Positions 8,721 to 16,765 of a stretch of 64,000 bases of DNA are shown here, in pieces. The position numbers and the translations under genes were made by a program. The stretch is from assembly GCA_963696645.1 (NCBI GenBank), contig CAVOKY010000009.1, positions 186,001 through 250,000 on the forward strand. Reading direction: 5' to 3'. The first letter of the stretch is position 1, and the number at the start of each line of letters is the position of its first letter. Source of the stretch: JAMXLO01 sp963696645. Its GTDB lineage: Bacteria > Pseudomonadota > Alphaproteobacteria > Acetobacterales > Acetobacteraceae. A model generated the notes under the pieces. It was not told where the DNA came from. It ran no database searches and saw nothing but the letters and a program-made list of their open reading frames with translations.

Positions 8721-9581
8721 TCATTGTGGCAGCGGTCGGCGGGGGCGCCGCCGTTCCCAGAAACGCAATCCGGCTACCGCCTTGTCGGCAATCGCCGGCA
8801 GCAGACGTGGCTGCAGCAACTCGGGGTCGAATTCGCTCATGCGGCGGGCGTTCTCGCGATAGCAATCCTCCACGAAGCGACGAAAGCTGAAGCCTTCGAG
8901 GAACATGTTGGCTTCGGTGATGGCGAAGTCGCGGCCGTCGTTGGAATCCTTGCCACGGCGGACCATGCCAAGCAGGCGTCTGAGCGCGCGGCCGTAGTAC
9001 CATGCTGACGTCAGTGCCCGCAGCGGCGCCGCACCACGGCCGCGCTGCACCTCGCGCCAGGCCATGTAATTGATAAAGAACACGATGTGGCGCGTCTCCT
9101 CGTGCATCAGCACGTCAAAGATCTCGAACATCGCTTCGGGCAGGAACTCAGACTGGCGCGCCGTCTTGAAGGCGCCGAAGCCCAGGAAGCTGTCCATGCA
9201 TTCACCGAAGCCGAAGTCGATGAAGGCGGTTTCCAGGTTCGCCGGGAACTGTTCAAGCGGCTGCTCGGTGGCGTCGAGCCCGTAGCGATCGATCATCACA
9301 CGCAGCAGCCGGGCGTGGCGCGCTTCCTCCTCGCCTTGCAGGGCAACGGCTTGACGCACGAGGGGATCCTGCACCGTCGGCGTAAAGGCGGCGACGATGG
9401 CGCCGGCGCGCCGCTCGGTGTGGTACACCTCCTGCCAGAACGGCACCGAGCGCAGGCGGTTGAGCTGGGCGTCGTGCAGTTCGGGCCAGGGCAGAGTCGC
9501 CGGATCATAGAGTTCGTGCGTCTCCACGAACTGCCGACAGAACAGCTCCTTGTGGTCCTCTGATCCCACCTTGATGCGCAT
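8721..9581 (-). CDS. Ferritin-like di-iron domain protein, function unknown
   Basis: The 286-residue protein starts at ATG 9581, preceded by CAAAGGAGGCGCAAG. Two ExxH-type motifs, QGEEEARHARLLRVM (about residues 90-104) and LMHEETRHIVFFINYMAW (about 157-174), lie in helical surroundings. An additional acidic residue sits between them in FIDFGFGEC. This is the arrangement of ferritin-like carboxylate-bridged di-iron proteins. I do not recognise a specific enzyme. It ends 17 bp after the convergent permease gene and is divergent from the peptidase gene at 9703. A longer frame to 9776 overlaps that peptidase and lacks a ribosome site. Confidence 0.72.
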   Translation of the reverse strand: MRIKVGSEDHKELFCRQFVETHELYDPATLPWPELHDAQLNRLRSVPFWQEVYHTERRAGAIVAAFTPTVQDPLVRQAVALQGEEEARHARLLRVMIDRYGLDATEQPLEQFPANLETAFIDFGFGECMDSFLGFGAFKTARQSEFLPEAMFEIFDVLMHEETRHIVFFINYMAWREVQRGRGAAPLRALTSAWYYGRALRRLLGMVRRGKDSNDGRDFAITEANMFLEGFSFRRFVEDCYRENARRMSEFDPELLQPRLLPAIADKAVAGLRFWERRRPRRPLPQ

Positions 9582-9702
9582 CTTGCGCCTCCTTTGGGCG
9601 ATTAACCGCCGGGCGGTATAGTCGCCGATCAGCCGGCACGGAACACCGCGATGCTGCCCAGGCGTTGGAGCACTCTGATTGGCAAGCGCCCACGGGCGGA
9701 GC

Positions 9703-10854
9703 GTGAATAGCCCGGCAGAGCGCGCGGCGAAATGGCTGCGCGCGTGGGATGCGCAGGGCACCCATCGCACCGCCACAGCGGGTGACGAGGCAGGCGCCGC
9801 GTGGCTGGCTCACGAGGCCGCACTGCTCGGCGCACAGGTTGCCAGCGAGGCGTTCGCGCTCGCGCGGATCGATCCGGTCGATGCCTGGCTGGAACAGGAT
9901 GGGATTCGTATCGATGCGGTGCCGGTGTTCGATGCGCCGCCGACCGGTGCCGACGGCATCACCGGTGCGCTCGGCCCGGCGGGTGGCGACGCCGCGATCG
10001 GGGTGGCCGAACTGTCGCCACAGGCGGTGTACAGCGGCGAGTATCGCACGCTGCGTCGCGCTGCGTCGCATCGTGCGCTCGTCATCGTGTGTCGCGGAGC
10101 GCATAACGGATTGGGCCTGCTGAACGCCGAGCAGTTTCGCGATCCGTATGGTGCGCCGGCGATTCACGTGAGCAGCAAGGCCCGCGACGAGGTGCTTGGC
10201 GCGGCGGCGCGTGGCAGCGCGGCCCGAGTGATCGCTGACTATCGCTGCACGCCGGCAACCGCCCGCAACCTCGTCGTCGCATTGTCCGGGCGTGGCGGCG
10301 CGGGCCCGCCGGTTGTCGTGATGACCCCGCGCAGTTCCTGGTGGCAGTCCACCGCGGAACGCGGCGGCGGTTTGGTATGCTGGCTGGAAACGTTGCGCGC
10401 ACTGCTCGCTGAGCCGCCGGCCGTGGATGTCTTGCTGACGGCCAACAGCGGGCACGAGTTGGGCCATCTGGGACTGGATGATTTCGTGGCGCGGCGGCCT
10501 GGTTGGGACCGCCCGGTCGCGCAGGGCGGCGCCGTGTGGTTGCATTGGGGCGCGAACCTGGGTGCTGCCGGCGGCACATTGTCCGTAATGTCGGCGGACG
10601 ATGCATTGCGCGCACTGGCTGCGGGGAAACTTGCGATCGCCGGACAGAGGCCGGACGCGATTGTGCCCGCGACGCAGGTGCCAAGTGGCGAGACGCGCGA
10701 TATCCACCGCGCCGGCGGGCGCTACGTCACGTTGGTTGGCAGCAATCCGCTGTTCCATCTGCCGCAAGACCGCTGGCCGCAGGCAGTGGATGTCGATGCC
10801 GTTGCGCGGATCGCGGCGGCCGCGGCGCGCATGGTGGTGGCGCTGACACGGTGA
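9703..10854 (+). CDS. M28-like zinc peptidase family protein, probably divergent
   Basis: The product is about 383 residues from GTG 9703; a TTG at 9679 is an alternative start. The C-terminal half contains ARNLVVALSGRGG, VVVMTPRSSWWQSTAERGGG and LLTANSGHELGHLGLDDF, which resemble the aminopeptidase fold of M28 proteins. The N-terminal half resembles the PA-type insert seen between the ends of such proteins. Not all classical M28 metal ligands are obvious, so activity is uncertain. No signal peptide is visible. The gene is divergent from the ferritin-like gene, with no obvious operon partner. Confidence 0.6.
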   Translation: MNSPAERAAKWLRAWDAQGTHRTATAGDEAGAAWLAHEAALLGAQVASEAFALARIDPVDAWLEQDGIRIDAVPVFDAPPTGADGITGALGPAGGDAAIGVAELSPQAVYSGEYRTLRRAASHRALVIVCRGAHNGLGLLNAEQFRDPYGAPAIHVSSKARDEVLGAAARGSAARVIADYRCTPATARNLVVALSGRGGAGPPVVVMTPRSSWWQSTAERGGGLVCWLETLRALLAEPPAVDVLLTANSGHELGHLGLDDFVARRPGWDRPVAQGGAVWLHWGANLGAAGGTLSVMSADDALRALAAGKLAIAGQRPDAIVPATQVPSGETRDIHRAGGRYVTLVGSNPLFHLPQDRWPQAVDVDAVARIAAAAARMVVALTR

Positions 10855-10908
10855 CGGATGACGGTGATGGCAGAGCCCATCCAGCCCGCGGGCTGATTGA
10901 CATGGCCG

Positions 10909-11433
10909 CTATTTCGCCCGGGCGATCGCCTCGGCGATGTAGCGCCGCGCCTCCGCGGCGTCGCCCCAGCCTTCGACCTTGACCCATTTGCCGGGCTCGA
11001 GGTCCTTGTAGTGCTCGAAGAAGTGCTGGATCTGCTGCAGCGTGATCTGCGGCATGTCGGAGTAATCGTGCACATGCAGGTAGCGCTGGGTGAGTTTAGG
11101 CGACGGCACGGCGACGATCTTTTCGTCGCCACCACTGTCATCCGTCATCTTCAGCACGCCGATCGGGCGGACGTTGATTACGGCGCCGGCAAGGATCGGG
11201 CGAGTGTTGGCAACCAGCACGTCGATCGGATCGCCATCGTCAGAGAGGGTGTGCGGAATGAACCCGTAATTGCCCGGATAGCGCATCGGCGTGTAGAGGA
11301 ATCGATCGACGAACAGGGTGCCGGCGGCCTTGTTCATTTCGTATTTGATCGGCTCGCCTCCGATGGCGACCTCGATCACGACATTCACATCGTCGGGCGG
11401 ACTGATTCCGATCGGTATGGCGTCGAGGTTCAT
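10909..11433 (-). CDS. ppa: Inorganic pyrophosphatase (family I)
   Basis: The 174-residue protein has the usual length of bacterial family I pyrophosphatases, which hydrolyse PPi to two phosphates in the cytoplasm and pull biosynthetic reactions forward. The core active-site stretch DDGDPIDVLVANTRPILAGA (three Asp metal ligands), YEMNKAAGTLFVDRFL, YPGNYGFIPHTL and HFFEHYKDLEPGKWVKVEGW are all present. Start is ATG 11433. No Shine-Dalgarno is evident before it; a TATCAT hexamer lies about 6-12 bp upstream, so a leaderless or near-leaderless transcript is possible. Confidence 0.96.
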   Translation of the reverse strand: MNLDAIPIGISPPDDVNVVIEVAIGGEPIKYEMNKAAGTLFVDRFLYTPMRYPGNYGFIPHTLSDDGDPIDVLVANTRPILAGAVINVRPIGVLKMTDDSGGDEKIVAVPSPKLTQRYLHVHDYSDMPQITLQQIQHFFEHYKDLEPGKWVKVEGWGDAAEARRYIAEAIARAK

Positions 11434-11539
11434 GTGCCGATGATACAATGTGCCGCATGGCCTCGCATGAAGCCGATGCAGCGAGGCCGAATCACGTTCG
11501 GTCAGTGCGGCCGTCGCGTCAAGCTGCGCGGCTGACCGC

Positions 11540-11831
11540 CAGGGCCATCGCTTGAATGACGCAGGTCGGGGCTTCGCCCCGAGCCCCACCAGAGGGCGCT
11601 GCCCTCTGGGCTCCCGCCAAGGGCGACGCCCTTGGAACCTTTCACTTTCGACCGGTGGGGGTGGGGATAGCAGAGCATGGCCAGCGCCATGCGCTGCTAT
11701 CCCCACCCCCACCGGTCGAAAAGGATGGGATTGCAAAGGCGACTGCCTTTGCTGGAGGTCCAGGAGGCAAAGCCTCCTGGCGGGTTTCAGGGCAGAGCCC
11801 TGATCCTGATTCATTCAAGCGATCGCCCTGC
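11540..11831. repeat. Composite hairpin repeat element, copy 1 (forward)
   Basis: The ~290-bp element is a string of consecutive perfect or near-perfect hairpins: GGGGCTTCGCCCC (11568), AGAGGGCGCTGCCCTCT (about 11593), CCAAGGGCGACGCCCTTGG (about 11618), a ~70-bp palindrome with arms starting CGACCGGTGGGGGTGGGGAT (11649-11718), GCAAAGGCGACTGCCTTTGC (about 11734), a CAGGAGGC/GCCTCCTG hairpin, and CAGGGCAGAGCCCTG. The outer ends match over about 20 bp as inverted repeats (CATCGCTTGAATGA at 11546 against TCATTCAAGCGATCG near 11811). Related copies occur at 23300 and 46830. Confidence 0.85.
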
Positions 11832-11867
11832 TGACCGCGCCGGCGCCGGTTCATCGCATCGCGCAGA

Positions 11868-13385
11868 TCAGCGTGCCAGCTTGCCTGCGGCGAACCGCAC
11901 CGCCTCCTCCGCGGCGCGCAGCAGGGCACGCGCCTTCTGGCGGGTTTCTTCATATTCGAATTCCGGATCGGAATCCGCCACCACGCCACCGCCGGCCTGC
12001 ACGTACATCGTGCCATCCTTCACCAGGGCTGTGCGCAAGCCGATGCAGGTATCCATCGTGCCATTGGCCGCGAAGTAGCCGATGCAGCCGGCGTAGATGC
12101 CGCGGCGTGACGGTTCCAGTTCCTCGATGATCTCCATGGCGCGCACCTTGGGCGCGCCGGACAGCGTGCCGGCGGGGAAACCGGCGATCAGCGCATCCAG
12201 TGCGTCGAGACCCTCGCGCAGCTTGCCCTCCACGTTGGACGAGATGTGCATGACGTGGCTGAAGCGTTCGACCACGAAGCTTTCCGTCACCTTGACGCTG
12301 CCGAGTTCTGCCACGCGGCCGACATCGTTGCGACCGAGATCGAGCAGCATGAGATGTTCGGCGCGTTCCTTCGGATCGCCGAGCAGTTCGGCTTCCAATG
12401 CCTGGTCCTCATCATGCGTTGCGCCGCGACGACGCGTGCCGGCAAGCGGTCGGAGCGTCACGATGCCATCGCGCAGGCGTACCAGGATTTCCGGACTGGA
12501 TCCGACTACCGCGAAGCCGCCGAAATCCAGGAAGAACAGGAACGGCGCGGGATTGATCCGTCGCAGCGCGCGATACAGCGCGAACGGCGGTAGCGCGAAC
12601 GGCACCGAGAACCGCTGGCTGGGCACGATCTGGAACGCGTCACCGGCGGCGATGTACTCCTTCGCCTTCAGCACCGCCGCCTGGAATTCCTGTTGCGTGA
12701 AGTTGGACGCGGGCGCCGGCAGTTCGGGCAGGGAAACCGGTGGCGCGGGGTGCGGCAACGGACGATCCAATGCGGCACCGGCTTCATCCAGCCGCGCCTG
12801 TGCCGCTTCCCATGCGGATTCGGCGGAGATATCCGCGCGCGGATACACCGGTGCGGCCAGCGTCAGTTCGTCATTCACATTGTCGAAGATGACGAACAGG
12901 GTCGGGCGAATCAGCAACGCGTCGGGCACACCAAGTACGTCGCGATTCTTCGCCGGCAGCACCTCCATCAGCCGCACCATGTCGTAGCCGAGATAGCCGA
13001 CCAGACCGCCGGCCATCGGCGGCAGGTTTCCCGGCACATCCATGCGGGTTTCACCGATCAACGCACGCAGGCTGTCCAACGCCGGACGCTCATCCGTGAC
13101 GAAGGCGTGTGGCGCGGATCGGGCATCGCGATTGAGTTCGGCACGACCGTCACGGCAGCGCCAAACCAGGTCCGGTTCCATGCCGATGATGGAATAGCGT
13201 CCGCGCGCGGCGCCACCCTCGACGCTCTCCAGCAGAAATGAATATGGCTTGCCGTGCGCCAGCTTGAGAAAGGCGGCGACCGGCGTTTCGAGGTCCGCCA
13301 CGCCGTGCCGCCACACCAGCGTGCCGCGGCCCGCCGCATAGGTGGCACTGAAAGCAGCAAAACCAGGGGGGACCGCGACGTTCAT
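11868..13385 (-). CDS. trpE: Anthranilate synthase component I
   Basis: The 505-residue protein converts chorismate and glutamine-derived ammonia to anthranilate, the first committed step of tryptophan synthesis. The N-terminal half carries the LLESVEGGAARGRYSIIG segment associated with tryptophan feedback binding. The C-terminal chorismate-binding domain shows FQIVPSQRFSVPF, PEILVRLRDGIVTLRPLAGT, RNDVGRVAELGSV and VQAGGGVVADSDPEFEYEET. The start ATG overlaps the stop of the upstream foldase gene by 4 bp (ATGA), so translation is coupled. No trpG partner is in the window. The composite repeat just downstream may end the transcript. Confidence 0.96.
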   Translation of the reverse strand: MNVAVPPGFAAFSATYAAGRGTLVWRHGVADLETPVAAFLKLAHGKPYSFLLESVEGGAARGRYSIIGMEPDLVWRCRDGRAELNRDARSAPHAFVTDERPALDSLRALIGETRMDVPGNLPPMAGGLVGYLGYDMVRLMEVLPAKNRDVLGVPDALLIRPTLFVIFDNVNDELTLAAPVYPRADISAESAWEAAQARLDEAGAALDRPLPHPAPPVSLPELPAPASNFTQQEFQAAVLKAKEYIAAGDAFQIVPSQRFSVPFALPPFALYRALRRINPAPFLFFLDFGGFAVVGSSPEILVRLRDGIVTLRPLAGTRRRGATHDEDQALEAELLGDPKERAEHLMLLDLGRNDVGRVAELGSVKVTESFVVERFSHVMHISSNVEGKLREGLDALDALIAGFPAGTLSGAPKVRAMEIIEELEPSRRGIYAGCIGYFAANGTMDTCIGLRTALVKDGTMYVQAGGGVVADSDPEFEYEETRQKARALLRAAEEAVRFAAGKLAR

Positions 13386-15292
13386 GGTTGACCCGTGACG
13401 CTGTCGAGAACGGCCTGATTGATCTCCGGCTTGGCGCGCTCACGCAGGGCGCCGGCGAACACGTCGGCGAGGTCGTTGCTGATCGAACGTGCCACCACCG
13501 CCTTTACCTGGGCATAGCCGGTCGGATCGGCCTTCGGGTCGGTATCGACGATTTCGGCCGGCACGGCGACGATGTACTCGTCGTTGGACTCCACCATTGT
13601 CGGCTCGCCCTTTTTCAGGCCGAACAGCACCTGCTCGAGTTGCGGTGGCATGCCTTCCACTTCAGCCCCCCGGGTGACCAGCGGCGTTCGCCGGACGGTT
13701 ACACCGGCGACGGCGGCCGCGTCGGCCAGCGACTGGCCGCCCTTTACCGCGGTCAGAAGCTTCGCCGCGGCAACTTCCTGGTAATGCTGCTCAGCGTCAC
13801 GCGTCCAGTCCGCCGCGACCTGAGCCTTCACCGCATCGAACGGCTTGACCGCGGGCGGCAACACCGCCTCGACGCTGAGCGCATAATATGCCGATCCGCC
13901 GGTCGATGGCGTCTGCACTTCGACAAGCTGCGCTGGATCGCCCTTCTGGGTGGTGAATGCCGCCTTGATGATCGCGGCCTTCAGCTCGGCCGGGCCAGGA
14001 ATCGGTGCCGGCACGCCATCAGGAGTGGTCCCCTGAGCATCGAGCGTGCCCGCGATGCCGACCAGTCCGAGGTCGCTTGGCAATTCGTCCAGGCTGGCGC
14101 CGGTACCCAACACGTTGTCCACCTTGTTGGCGCGATCATACATCAGGTCGGCGGCCTTGCTCGCTAGCAACTGATTGTGCAGCGAATCCTTCACGTCATC
14201 GAAGCTGCGAACGCTGCCGGGCGTGACGCTGGTGACGCGCACGACATGCCAACCCAGTGCGCCCTTGGCCGGGGCGGCAACAGTGTCCGGGACGGCGGCG
14301 AATACCGTTTTCCCAAGTGCCGGATCGGGGAATTCCCGTTCTGCGGCATCGTTCAGCTCGACCGCCGAACCGCCGGCATCCTGTGCGGCTTTCTGCATGG
14401 CGGCCCAGTCGGCGCCGGCCTGCCAGGTGGCGGCCAGCGTCCTCGCCTTTGCCTCATCCGGCACCGAGACGACCTCGGCCGAACGCTTCTCCGGCTTCAC
14501 GAACTCCGCCTTGCGCTGATCGTAGGCGGCTTGCAGATCCGCATCGGTGATTGGGATGGATTTCCCCAATGTCTCAGGCGAGAGCACGATCGCCTTGATC
14601 TTGCGGTATTCGGGGCTCGAATACTGGTCAGGGTGATTGTCGTACCAGCGCTGCAATTCGGCGTCGGATGGCGCTGGCGGCTGCGGGGCGGCGGCGAACG
14701 GAAATTCCACCATGTCGGCCGACCGTTTCTCGAACTGGCCTTCGAACAGCGGATGCAACAGCACTTCCGGTGTCGCCGCGCCGGCGCCGACCGCTTCGAT
14801 CAACTGCCGCTGTGCCAGGTCGTTTCGCATCATGTCGAGGAAACGCGGCTCACTGAGGCCGTTGGTGCGTAGCGCGGCATCGAAGGTCTGCCTGTCGAAC
14901 TGGCCGTTCGGGCCTTGGAATGCCGGCATGGCGAAGATGCTCTGCTGCACCGCCTGATCCGGCGCGACGATGTGCAGCCGCTGGAGTTCCCTGCCGAGTG
15001 CCGCCTGGGCGATCAACTGCTGCAAGGCTTGCCTGGCCACTGTGTGGCGCTCCTCCGGTGTGGGGTCCTGGCCGGCGGGCAGGTTGCGCGAATCCTGTGC
15101 CATCGCGCGCTGATAGGCCTCCTGAAGCTGAGCGCCTTCGATCGTCTGGCCATCGACCTTGGCGACCCAGGTGGAGCTGCCGATATTGCGAACGACGTCG
15201 CCGACGCCCCAGGTGACAAAGGCGAGCACCATGATCAGGAAGAAGCCGCGGGCAACCCAGGTGTCGAGCACGCGGCGGAAGGCAGTGATCAT
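13382..15292 (-). CDS. SurA/PpiD-like membrane-anchored peptidyl-prolyl isomerase
   Basis: The 636-residue protein has a short cytoplasmic N-terminus and a single membrane anchor at about residues 14-32 (GFFLIMVLAFVTWGVGDVV). A SurA_N-type region starts KVDGQTIEGAQLQEAYQRAM. A parvulin-like domain lies around residues 250-375, including ALGKTVFAAVPDT and GALGWHVVRVTSVTPG. A second SurA_N-like chaperone segment follows. By family it assists folding of exported proteins at the periplasmic face of the inner membrane. It sits directly upstream of trpE and diverges from tpiA, a gene order common in Rhodospirillales. The 133-bp region to tpiA should hold both promoters. Confidence 0.9.
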   Translation of the reverse strand: MITAFRRVLDTWVARGFFLIMVLAFVTWGVGDVVRNIGSSTWVAKVDGQTIEGAQLQEAYQRAMAQDSRNLPAGQDPTPEERHTVARQALQQLIAQAALGRELQRLHIVAPDQAVQQSIFAMPAFQGPNGQFDRQTFDAALRTNGLSEPRFLDMMRNDLAQRQLIEAVGAGAATPEVLLHPLFEGQFEKRSADMVEFPFAAAPQPPAPSDAELQRWYDNHPDQYSSPEYRKIKAIVLSPETLGKSIPITDADLQAAYDQRKAEFVKPEKRSAEVVSVPDEAKARTLAATWQAGADWAAMQKAAQDAGGSAVELNDAAEREFPDPALGKTVFAAVPDTVAAPAKGALGWHVVRVTSVTPGSVRSFDDVKDSLHNQLLASKAADLMYDRANKVDNVLGTGASLDELPSDLGLVGIAGTLDAQGTTPDGVPAPIPGPAELKAAIIKAAFTTQKGDPAQLVEVQTPSTGGSAYYALSVEAVLPPAVKPFDAVKAQVAADWTRDAEQHYQEVAAAKLLTAVKGGQSLADAAAVAGVTVRRTPLVTRGAEVEGMPPQLEQVLFGLKKGEPTMVESNDEYIVAVPAEIVDTDPKADPTGYAQVKAVVARSISNDLADVFAGALRERAKPEINQAVLDSVTGQP

Positions 15293-15425
15293 GCAGGCAA
15301 TATCCTGTGCGGCACTGGCGCCAGCATATACGAGTGCGGGGCTGGGTTAGCCAGCGTGGGCACTGCGGTTTGCGTTCGCCGCGCCGCCACGGCTCAATGG
15401 GCCCCATCCGACAGGAGGAAGTGCC

Positions 15426-16163
15426 ATGCCGCAACTGATCGCCGGCAACTGGAAGATGCACGGGCTCGCCGCCGACGCGGTGGCACTGGCGAGCGGTGTG
15501 GCGACCGGCGCCGCCGGCCTGGCGTGCGAACTGCTGGTCTGTCCGCCTTTCGTGCATATCGCCGCCGTGGCGCAGGCGTTGGCGGGTTCAGCAGTCGCGA
15601 TTGGCGGGCAGGACTGCCACCAGGCGAAGCAGGGCGCGCATACCGGCGACATTTCCGCGCCAATGCTGCGCGATGCCGGCGCCACCTGGGTCATCCTGGG
15701 ACATTCCGAGCGCCGCCAGAACCATGGCGAGACCGACGAACTGGTGCGCGAGAAGGTGCTGGCGGCGGTCGAGGCGGGGCTGACGCCGATCGTCTGCGTC
15801 GGCGAGACGGAAGAGCAACGGGTCGGCGGCCAGGAGACCGAGGTAGTTGGCTGGCAGCTTGCCGGCAGCCTGCCGAAGCCATTCTCAGGCGTGGTGGCGT
15901 ATGAGCCGGTGTGGGCGATTGGCACCGGCAAGACCGCCACCGAACAGGACGTGGCGATGATGCACGCGTTCATCCGCGAGGAGCTGGTGCGGCAGTTCGG
16001 CGATGCGGGGCAGGGGATTCGCGTCCTGTATGGTGGCTCGATGCGGCCGGCGAATGCCGCCTCGCTGCTGTCGGTGCCGCATGTCGGCGGCGGGCTGATC
16101 GGCGGCGCCAGCCTGATGCCGGAGGATTTCCTGGCGATTGCCCGGGCGGCGCAGGGGGGGTAG
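15426..16163 (+). CDS. tpiA: Triosephosphate isomerase
   Basis: The 245-residue enzyme interconverts dihydroxyacetone phosphate and glyceraldehyde 3-phosphate. It begins MPQLIAGNWKMHG with the catalytic Lys, has ILGHSERRQNHGETD with the electrophilic His, and VAYEPVWAIGTGKTA with the catalytic Glu and loop 6. The phosphate-binding LYGGSMRPANA and GGLIGGASL segments are present. ATG 15426 is preceded by GACAGGAGGAAGTGCC. The length is standard. It begins the rightward tpiA-secG-pyrG run. Confidence 0.97.
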   Translation: MPQLIAGNWKMHGLAADAVALASGVATGAAGLACELLVCPPFVHIAAVAQALAGSAVAIGGQDCHQAKQGAHTGDISAPMLRDAGATWVILGHSERRQNHGETDELVREKVLAAVEAGLTPIVCVGETEEQRVGGQETEVVGWQLAGSLPKPFSGVVAYEPVWAIGTGKTATEQDVAMMHAFIREELVRQFGDAGQGIRVLYGGSMRPANAASLLSVPHVGGGLIGGASLMPEDFLAIARAAQGG

Positions 16164-16177
16164 ATGCTGCCGCGGCA

Positions 16178-16275
16178 CCCTCTCCCCAACCCTCCCCCGC
16201 TGCACGGGAGAGGGGGCGGCGCGCCGCGTACCGTGTCCCTTCTGCCGCAAAGTGGGGGAGGGTTGGGAAGGGGGC
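16178..16275. repeat. Palindromic repeat between tpiA and secG
   Basis: Arms beginning CCCTCTCCCCAACCCTCCCC (16178-16200) and ending GGGGGAGGGTTGGGAAGGGG (about 16252-16275) form an inverted repeat around a ~50-bp centre. The layout is a common intergenic repeat style in alphaproteobacteria. It could fold in the tpiA-secG message and tune expression of secG; that role is an inference. Confidence 0.75.
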
Positions 16276-16299
16276 GCCGCTCGCCCGAAGGACTTTTGC

Positions 16300-16686
16300 A
16301 TGATTACGGTTCTGCTGATTATCCACCTGTTCGTCACGCTGGCGCTGATCGGTGTCGTGTTGATTCAGCGCAGCGAGGGCGGCGGGCTGGGCATCGGCAG
16401 CTCGCAGGGGATGGGCGCTTTCATGTCCGGCCGCGGGACGGCCAACCTGCTCACGCGGCTGACCGCCATCCTGGCGACGATATTCATGCTGCTGTCGCTG
16501 ACACTGGCGCTGATGAACCGCGGCACCACAGGTGTTGGCGGAACGCTGCTGGAGACCCCACCCACCTCGGCGATTCCCGGTCCAGCCACGACGCTCCCGA
16601 GCGGGCCGCCGTCAAAGACGCAGGCGCCGGCACCCGCACCGGCGGCGCCCGCCGTGCCAAAGGGCCCTGCGGTGCCCACCAACTGA
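16300..16686 (+). CDS. secG: Preprotein translocase subunit SecG
   Basis: This 128-residue inner-membrane protein stimulates SecYE-mediated export. It has two hydrophobic segments (about residues 2-20 and 50-70) separated by the family motif IQRSEGGGLGIGSSQGMGAF and GRGTANLLTR. The C-terminal ~50 residues are rich in Pro, Ala and Thr, a low-complexity tail often seen in alphaproteobacterial SecG. ATG 16300 follows CGAAGGACTTTTGC. Placement between tpiA and pyrG is typical for the lineage. Confidence 0.95.
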   Translation: MITVLLIIHLFVTLALIGVVLIQRSEGGGLGIGSSQGMGAFMSGRGTANLLTRLTAILATIFMLLSLTLALMNRGTTGVGGTLLETPPTSAIPGPATTLPSGPPSKTQAPAPAPAAPAVPKGPAVPTN

Positions 16687-16765
16687 CCGCCCGCGCGTGA
16701 CGCATGAGTGATGCCGCGCGTGCGGGCTTCCCCCGGCCCGATTCGGGTCGATATACTGGTCGCCC

